This document shows positions 8,363-11,845 of a stretch of 11,845 nucleotides of DNA, piece after piece (within the stretch, counting starts at the first letter, position 1; each line of letters starts with the position of its first letter). This DNA is from Verrucomicrobiota bacterium. Lineage in GTDB: Bacteria; Verrucomicrobiota; Verrucomicrobiia; Limisphaerales; JAHEOI01. The notes below the pieces were generated by a model that did no database searches, had not been told where the DNA came from, and was given only the letters and a program-made list of their open reading frames with translations. The stretch is from the NCBI GenBank assembly GCA_018610125.1, contig JAHEOI010000008.1, positions 1 through 11,845 of the forward strand, given 5' to 3'. The position numbers and the translations under genes were made by a program.

Positions 8363-8428
8363 GGGCAGCTAGTGTAGGCTGAGCAAGAGCACTAAACAAC
8401 CCGGCAATTCAACTTTTGGGAGGCATCC
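8363..8428 (-). other. Spacer between STAS gene and helicase gene
   Basis: This 66-bp non-coding stretch starts with a very short hairpin (GAGG-ATG-CCTC) that overlaps the STAS stop and is too weak to be a terminator. Its second half holds the candidate promoter at 8371-8399. No other structure is visible. Confidence 0.4.
8371..8399 (-). promoter_or_regulatory. Weak candidate promoter for the helicase, possibly giving a leaderless mRNA
   Basis: On the minus strand, TTGTTT (8399-8394), a 17-base spacer and TACACT (8376-8371; four of six to TATAAT) lie directly before the gene. Only eight bases separate the -10 from the helicase ATG at 8362, so transcription would begin at or next to the start codon. 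This agrees with the absence of a Shine-Dalgarno sequence. The -35 is poor, so confidence is low. Confidence 0.25.
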
Positions 8429-9010
8429 TCACACCCCATCCGCTCCCTTCTCCTTATCCTCGCTTGGGCGATCCGCACCGTCTGCTTGGTCACTCCCCAA
8501 TTTCGCCAGATCTTCGGCCAGGAATTGAGTGACATCCTTGAACTTGGGGATATTATCCGGATTAATATCCATCAAGGTCTTATGGGCTTCCAGGGAGGTT
8601 CGACAGACATCTTCCCTTGAGGGCGGGACACCCCCCACATCGGGGCGTTCGCACTGATCGGGGCTCAAGTTGGACCCCGTTGTCACATAAAACAGGTGAA
8701 GCACTCCCAGGTTGTCGAGGAGAGTCTGAACCCGCTCATTCGGGTTCAATAATTGAATCGGCGCCCCTTTTCCCGCTTCGCTTGCCTTCAACAATTTGAG
8801 CCCGCCTCCCGCAAGCACCCCAAGAAAGGTGCTGTCCATCATGAGACAATCACTTAAATCGAGCACAAACTGCGAAAATCCTCGCTCAAAAAGGCTATTG
8901 ATCAACGATTTGAAGTCTTTTCCCGATTCCGAGGTGGCTCGACCGCAGATTTTGATATAAGCGACCGGTGACGCGATTGAGACCAATAATGTTGGTGCGG
9001 CTGATTTCAT
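8429..9010 (-). CDS. STAS-domain protein (anti-sigma-factor-antagonist type)
   Basis: The chosen start is the ATG at 9010 (193 aa). A GTG five codons upstream is possible, but its codons (MCVCR) look unlike the family. Residues 8-110 form a STAS domain: beta strands around VAYIKICGRA (16-25), then FVLDLSDCLMMDSTFLGVLA (48-67), where Ser60 sits at the position phosphorylated in SpoIIAA-like antagonists, then helix and strand to LFYVT (106-110). A hydrophilic extension of about 80 residues follows, containing a predicted helical piece (SLEAHKTLMDIN) and an acidic, charged tail. STAS proteins of this kind relieve an anti-sigma kinase or act in related phospho-switches. No kinase, phosphatase or sigma-factor gene is visible here, so it is an orphan in this window. 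Domain call is firm; target is unknown. Confidence 0.85.
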   Translation of the reverse strand: MKSAAPTLLVSIASPVAYIKICGRATSESGKDFKSLINSLFERGFSQFVLDLSDCLMMDSTFLGVLAGGGLKLLKASEAGKGAPIQLLNPNERVQTLLDNLGVLHLFYVTTGSNLSPDQCERPDVGGVPPSREDVCRTSLEAHKTLMDINPDNIPKFKDVTQFLAEDLAKLGSDQADGADRPSEDKEKGADGV

Positions 9011-9275
9011 ACGACAAACACACACTCTACGGATGGGCAGAGCTCATCCATCCCCGATCGTTTTCCTGCCTTACACGTAAGCGAGATGGGAGGAAGATCG
9101 ACGCGATCAAGGTCGATGTGATTCCAACCTCAGTCCTGTCAATCGATCACCTCAATGGTCCCACGTCCCGACCATCCAGCCCGTTCCAACCAAATGGGAA
9201 GCTTTCCGACCGCATCACCGGGAACGAATCCGTTGACCGGCTGCTTGTCTCATTATCCCGCATCACCCCGAATCG
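9011..9275 (-). other. 265-bp intergenic region between holA and the STAS gene
   Basis: No convincing gene is visible. On the minus strand a perfect -35 hexamer TTGACA (9142-9137) is present, but at 17 bases spacing the -10 position reads ACATCG, which is not a credible match. The 10-base sequence CCGCATCACC occurs twice on the plus strand (9210-9219 and 9258-9267), each followed within a few bases by CGAATC. A 38-codon frame (9263-9147) has no supporting features. The region probably holds the STAS promoter and a holA 3' UTR. Confidence 0.4.
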
Positions 9276-10403
9276 TTACGTTCCCCGTACAATATGCACC
9301 AGGGTTTGCTGTAATACCAGCGCCCCGTCAAGCCCGCTTGAGAGCAAGCGTTGATTGCATTCCATAAGCCGATCCATCCCCCGAACCAGCTCATCAGTGC
9401 GATAATGCCGTACCTGCCGCAATGCTTTAAAGAATGGATACGGGCTCATCGCTTTCGGATTGAAGCGTTTATCGTTCGGGAAGGCCTCATCCGGCAATGC
9501 GCTCCATTGAGCCTTAAAGCGGAAGTATTGCGTTTCGCGCCGAACCAGACCTTGTCCCAGCATTTCTTTCAGCAGCAATAACACCCGCACTTTGGAAATC
9601 AAACCGTAAAGTATTCCAATCTCCGATTTCTGCCGATCGGTCCTAAGCGCAGAGAGCTCGGTTTTGAGGGTCTGCAAGAGGCGCGGCAAGTCGCGGTCGC
9701 CCAGGGCTTCCGCAAGGGCAAAGGCCTCGGCTTGCTCATTCCGGGCCACGACGGCGCTTACGTGATGCTCTTGAATCTCCGCCGCATCTCCCGCATAAAG
9801 GTCGATCTTCTCGATCTCATTGCCCAATTGACGCGGATTGGCACCAATCCGGGCCAAGAGCAGCGCCCGCGCTTCAGGAGTGCTCCCCTTGCCGAGACGT
9901 TCCCATTCCTGCTTCACCCATTCCTCGGCTCGTTCAGCACCCCCCTTCTGTCCGAAATCCCAAGCTCCGTGCTCCTCGGTTTCGCCAATTGCCGCAAGGG
10001 TATTGAAAATGGTCAGTTGCCGATCGACCTTGGTCGCGCTGACCAACAGCCGAACGCGGCCCCAGTCGAAACGCTCGAGCTCTTTGGCCAGGCTGCGTAG
10101 CGCCTCCGTAACGTCGGACGAAGCCACCCCGCGCTCTCTCCCCAGAAAATTCGAGTTCTTCAACCAGATGCATTTTTCGGAGCCAAAGAAAGGGAGGGTC
10201 TGCAAGGCCTCCCGTAGCCGTCCCAAAGCCCCCAAGGCCTCATGGCTATTATTGACGTACCCGTCAATGACCTCGGTCTCAATGTCGGGGTTTTCACCGG
10301 CCAACTTGTCAAACAGCTCCCGAGCGCGCCGTTTGACCGTATATTCATCCTCTCCGTAAACCAGGAAGACCGGGCGCTTTTCCTGAGCCTTCTTTTTTGC
10401 CAT
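9276..10403 (-). CDS. holA: DNA polymerase III subunit delta
   Basis: This 375-aa protein is the delta subunit of the clamp loader, the wrench that opens the sliding clamp so it can be loaded on primed DNA. Support comes from the N-terminal VFLVYGEDEYTVKRRARELF (residues 12-31), typical of the delta Rossmann-like domain which lacks a Walker A motif, the mid-protein IGANPRQLGNEIEKIDLYAG (186-205), a delta hallmark, and a helical C-terminal collar domain from about 220. Length is close to the family norm (about 340 aa) with a short Lys-rich N-terminus (MAKKKAQEKR). Its ATG shares one base with the stop of the upstream nuclease-like gene (TGATG), so the two are almost surely co-transcribed and coupled. 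It ends in TAA at 9276. Confidence 0.92.
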   Translation of the reverse strand: MAKKKAQEKRPVFLVYGEDEYTVKRRARELFDKLAGENPDIETEVIDGYVNNSHEALGALGRLREALQTLPFFGSEKCIWLKNSNFLGRERGVASSDVTEALRSLAKELERFDWGRVRLLVSATKVDRQLTIFNTLAAIGETEEHGAWDFGQKGGAERAEEWVKQEWERLGKGSTPEARALLLARIGANPRQLGNEIEKIDLYAGDAAEIQEHHVSAVVARNEQAEAFALAEALGDRDLPRLLQTLKTELSALRTDRQKSEIGILYGLISKVRVLLLLKEMLGQGLVRRETQYFRFKAQWSALPDEAFPNDKRFNPKAMSPYPFFKALRQVRHYRTDELVRGMDRLMECNQRLLSSGLDGALVLQQTLVHIVRGT

Positions 10404-10888
10404 CAGGTCTCTTCGCTCTCTTCCTCGCCATCTCCTTCCCCTTCCTCGCTCTCATTCTCGTTAATGCGCTTGAGCACTTCGGACATATCTTCCACTTGCT
10501 CAAAGAGCTCGGAGGAGACATAAATCGGACGCTGATGCGCCGCAGCCAAAGCGAGGCAATCACTCGGACGAGCGTCGATCTCGACAAGATTCCGTCCCAG
10601 CTCGTTCTCTTGTTTCAAGATCAACCGGGCGTAATACGTGGAATTCTTGAGCTCCGAAATAACGATCCGCTCGACAGAGATTCCGAAACCGCTGAAGATG
10701 CTCGCCATCAAGTCGTGGGTTAGCGGGCGCTCTTTTTGGGTACCACGCAGGAACATGCCAATGACCGCCCCCATGTTGTGCTCCACTTGGATCACAAAGA
10801 CCTTCTCGTCCGTGCCGATAAAAATGGCACACCCGCTGTTGGCGGGCAAGATCCCGCGAATTTCTACCGGTACCACATCTCGGTTCAT
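10403..10888 (-). CDS. Bifunctional nuclease (BFN, DUF151) domain protein
   Basis: This 161-aa cytoplasmic protein consists of one BFN/DUF151 domain plus an acidic tail. Recognisable conserved stretches are VEHNMGAVIGMFLRG (35-49), RPLTHDLMASIFSGFGI (54-70) and EIDARPSDCLALAAAHQRPI (103-122), the last being the family signature DARPSDALALA. Members of the family have been reported to have DNase and RNase activity, but the biological role in bacteria is poorly known. The last 20 residues are almost entirely Glu, Gly, Ser and Asp. It starts with the ATG at 10888; only a weak GAG precedes it. Its stop overlaps the holA start, linking it to replication by gene order. It is the first gene of the leftward unit and is divergent from rfaE2. 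Confidence 0.88.
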   Translation of the reverse strand: MNRDVVPVEIRGILPANSGCAIFIGTDEKVFVIQVEHNMGAVIGMFLRGTQKERPLTHDLMASIFSGFGISVERIVISELKNSTYYARLILKQENELGRNLVEIDARPSDCLALAAAHQRPIYVSSELFEQVEDMSEVLKRINENESEEGEGDGEEESEET

Positions 10889-10904
10889 AATATCACTCTA
10901 AAAG

Positions 10905-10933
10905 TTGGCAGGCGAAAAACAAGTTCGTCTATT
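10905..10933 (+). promoter_or_regulatory. Candidate promoter of rfaE2
   Basis: TTGGCA (10905-10910) matches four or five of the -35 positions, followed after 17 bases by TCTATT (10928-10933), four of six to TATAAT, in an AT-rich stretch. A start near 10940 would give a leader of about 50 nt before the ATG at 10992. It is a plausible sigma-70 promoter from sequence alone. Confidence 0.35.
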
Positions 10934-10976
10934 TTTATTAGAACAACTACAAACTACTCTAACATTGGGACGTTCG

Positions 10977-10983
10977 AAAGGAG
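10977..10983 (+). promoter_or_regulatory. Strong ribosome binding site deciding the rfaE2 start
   Basis: AAAGGAG ends eight bases before the ATG at 10992. It is the clearest Shine-Dalgarno sequence in the window and shows that translation starts there, not at the in-frame TTG at 10905, which lies in the presumed promoter. Confidence 0.75.
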
Positions 10984-10991
10984 CTCTGGTA

Positions 10992-11492
10992 ATGAGCGCA
11001 AATGACCGAAAGCGAAAGAAACTGACGAAGGGAGCCCTCCCGCAGTGGCGCCAAGCGCTGAATCAATCAGGCAAGCGGCTCGTCGTGACGAACGGGTGTT
11101 TCGACCTGTTGCATGTCGGCCATATCGAGCTACTTGAAACCGCCAAGGCCCAGGGTGACGCCCTCTTGGTCGGTGTCAGTGGCGATATCTCGGTAAGGAC
11201 GCTCAAAGGGGCTTCACGACCGCTCAATCACGAGGAAGACCGGGCTGCCGTGATCGCAGCGCTCGAGTGCGTCGACGCCGTCTATGTCTTCCCGGAGGTA
11301 CGAGCAGTCAACTTCCTCGAGATGGCCCGACCGGATATCTATGTCAAAGGGGGTGACTATTCGCTTGAAGCCCTCCCCCAAGAAGAACGCGATGTCGTCG
11401 AGCAACACGGCGGCAAGATCATCCTCCTTGCTCACGTGCCGGGCCATTCCACAACAGAGGTCGTCCGCAAGATCCGGCAAGTGGAGGAATAA
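10992..11492 (+). CDS. rfaE2: D-glycero-beta-D-manno-heptose 1-phosphate adenylyltransferase (RfaE2 domain)
   Basis: This 166-aa cytoplasmic nucleotidyltransferase transfers AMP from ATP to D-glycero-beta-D-manno-heptose 1-phosphate, giving ADP-heptose for the LPS inner core. TNGCFDLLHVGH (33-44) contains the HxGH nucleotide-binding motif (His41, Gly43, His44). LKGASRPLNHEEDRAAVIAA (71-90), RPDIYVKGGDY (113-123) and the C-terminal GHSTTEVVRKI (151-161) match the RfaE/HldE C-terminal domain. There is no kinase (RfaE1) domain, so this is the stand-alone form seen in many bacteria outside Enterobacteria. Residues 63-65 read SGD where the family usually has NSD. The start follows the strong Shine-Dalgarno at 10977. 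It is transcribed alone on the plus strand and converges on the guaB3-like gene with five bases between stops. Confidence 0.93.
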   Translation: MSANDRKRKKLTKGALPQWRQALNQSGKRLVVTNGCFDLLHVGHIELLETAKAQGDALLVGVSGDISVRTLKGASRPLNHEEDRAAVIAALECVDAVYVFPEVRAVNFLEMARPDIYVKGGDYSLEALPQEERDVVEQHGGKIILLAHVPGHSTTEVVRKIRQVEE

Positions 11493-11497
11493 AGACC

Positions 11498-11845
11498 CTA
11501 AGCTGTCCCCATGCCGACATTTTGAACGGTCTGGAAGAGCTTCCCTTCAGTTCGAATGCTCGGGGCGATGATGATTTCGGTCTCTTGGAACTCCCGAAGG
11601 TTGGAGGCTCCGACATTGCCCATGCAGGTCGTGATCGCCCCGACGAGGTTTTGCGAGCCGTCATCGACGGTTGCGGGACCGTAAAGGATCTGTTCGATAG
11701 AGCCACTCAGACCGACTTTGACCCGGGTCCCTCGCGGGAGGTTGGCATGCGGGGTCGCCATCCCCCAATGGTTGCCCTTACCCGGGGCTTCTTTCGCGCG
11801 GGCGAAGGCACTGCCGATCATGACCGCATCCGAACCGCACGCCAA
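11498..11845 (-). CDS. GuaB3-like IMP dehydrogenase family protein (C-terminal part)
   Basis: The last 115 codons and TAG stop are visible; the frame stays open to the right edge, and the N-terminal barrel including the catalytic-Cys loop is outside. CGSDAVMIGSAFARAKEAPG (residues 3-22 of the visible part) is the phosphate-binding and beta8 region of the IMPDH/GMPR barrel. Then HWGMATPHANLPRGTRVKVG replaces the long mobile flap of canonical IMPDH, which carries an Arg-Tyr pair. ILYGPATVDDGSQNLVGAI and EIIIAPSIRTEGK complete the GuaB3-style C-terminus. Canonical GuaB has YRGMGS and a GRY-type flap at this point. In cyanobacteria GuaB3 is reported to act as an unusual IMP dehydrogenase; elsewhere the function is less clear. 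It is the only gene in the window clearly linked to purine metabolism. Confidence 0.85.
   Translation of the reverse strand: MACGSDAVMIGSAFARAKEAPGKGNHWGMATPHANLPRGTRVKVGLSGSIEQILYGPATVDDGSQNLVGAITTCMGNVGASNLREFQETEIIIAPSIRTEGKLFQTVQNVGMGTA

Larger units (their letters stand above)
10889..10991. other. Divergent promoter region between the nuclease gene and rfaE2
   Basis: This 103-bp non-coding stretch is AT-rich and must drive both directions. The rightward candidate promoter and the rfaE2 ribosome binding site lie inside it. It contains the tandem hexamer AACTAC at 10944-10949 and 10951-10956. On the minus strand I see only a vague -10 (TAATAA) and no matching -35. Confidence 0.5.

Noticed and set aside
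9147..9263. A 38-codon minus-strand frame in the holA-STAS spacer
   Set aside because: It has a polar, featureless translation and only a G-rich stretch before the ATG; support is too weak to call a gene.
8968..9354. A 128-codon plus-strand frame crossing the STAS-holA spacer
   Set aside because: It overlaps the 5' end of the STAS gene and the 3' end of holA antisense, with no recognisable motif or ribosome binding site.

Overview
This window looks like chromosomal DNA from a Gram-negative bacterium of moderate G+C content. A stand-alone LPS-heptose adenylyltransferase domain (RfaE2 type) points to a Gram-negative cell wall. The combination of that gene, a GuaB3-like protein, a coupled bifunctional nuclease/holA pair and a large envelope protein next to a 'GYMPDFFGVY'-type ABC ATPase makes me lean towards the Planctomycetota/Verrucomicrobiota/Chlamydiota superphylum, most likely Verrucomicrobiota. 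This placement comes from protein style alone, not from a search. I see no rRNA, tRNA, insertion sequence, CRISPR array or phage gene.

Layout (left to right). Positions 1-6192 hold an ABC export-type operon, all on the minus strand. Transcription would run from a large signal-peptide-bearing membrane protein (6192-3907) into the ATPase (8-bp overlap), then after a 243-bp gap into a 12-TM ABC-2-like permease (2714-1134) and a second, paralogous permease (4-bp ATGA overlap) that runs off the left edge. Positions 6311-8362 encode a Rep/UvrD superfamily 1 helicase, and 8429-9010 a STAS-domain protein. Positions 9276-10888 hold DNA polymerase III delta (holA) and a bifunctional-nuclease-domain (DUF151) protein that share a TGATG junction. 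The only plus-strand gene is rfaE2 (10992-11492). It is transcribed divergently from the nuclease gene and converges, with only 5 bp between stop codons, on the 3' end of a GuaB3-like IMP dehydrogenase family gene that runs off the right edge.

How the genes fit together. The left half forms one plausible functional unit: an ATPase, two paralogous fused-type permeases and an envelope protein with a GATase-like domain. Its general plan recalls the GldA/GldF/GldG type of ABC systems, but its substrate is unknown. The right half is housekeeping: clamp loading (holA), DNA unwinding (rep/uvrD), core-LPS heptose activation (rfaE2) and purine nucleotide metabolism (guaB3-like), with a STAS-type regulator among them. 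The least-described element is the ABC/envelope operon. Most of the rest is ordinary chromosome.
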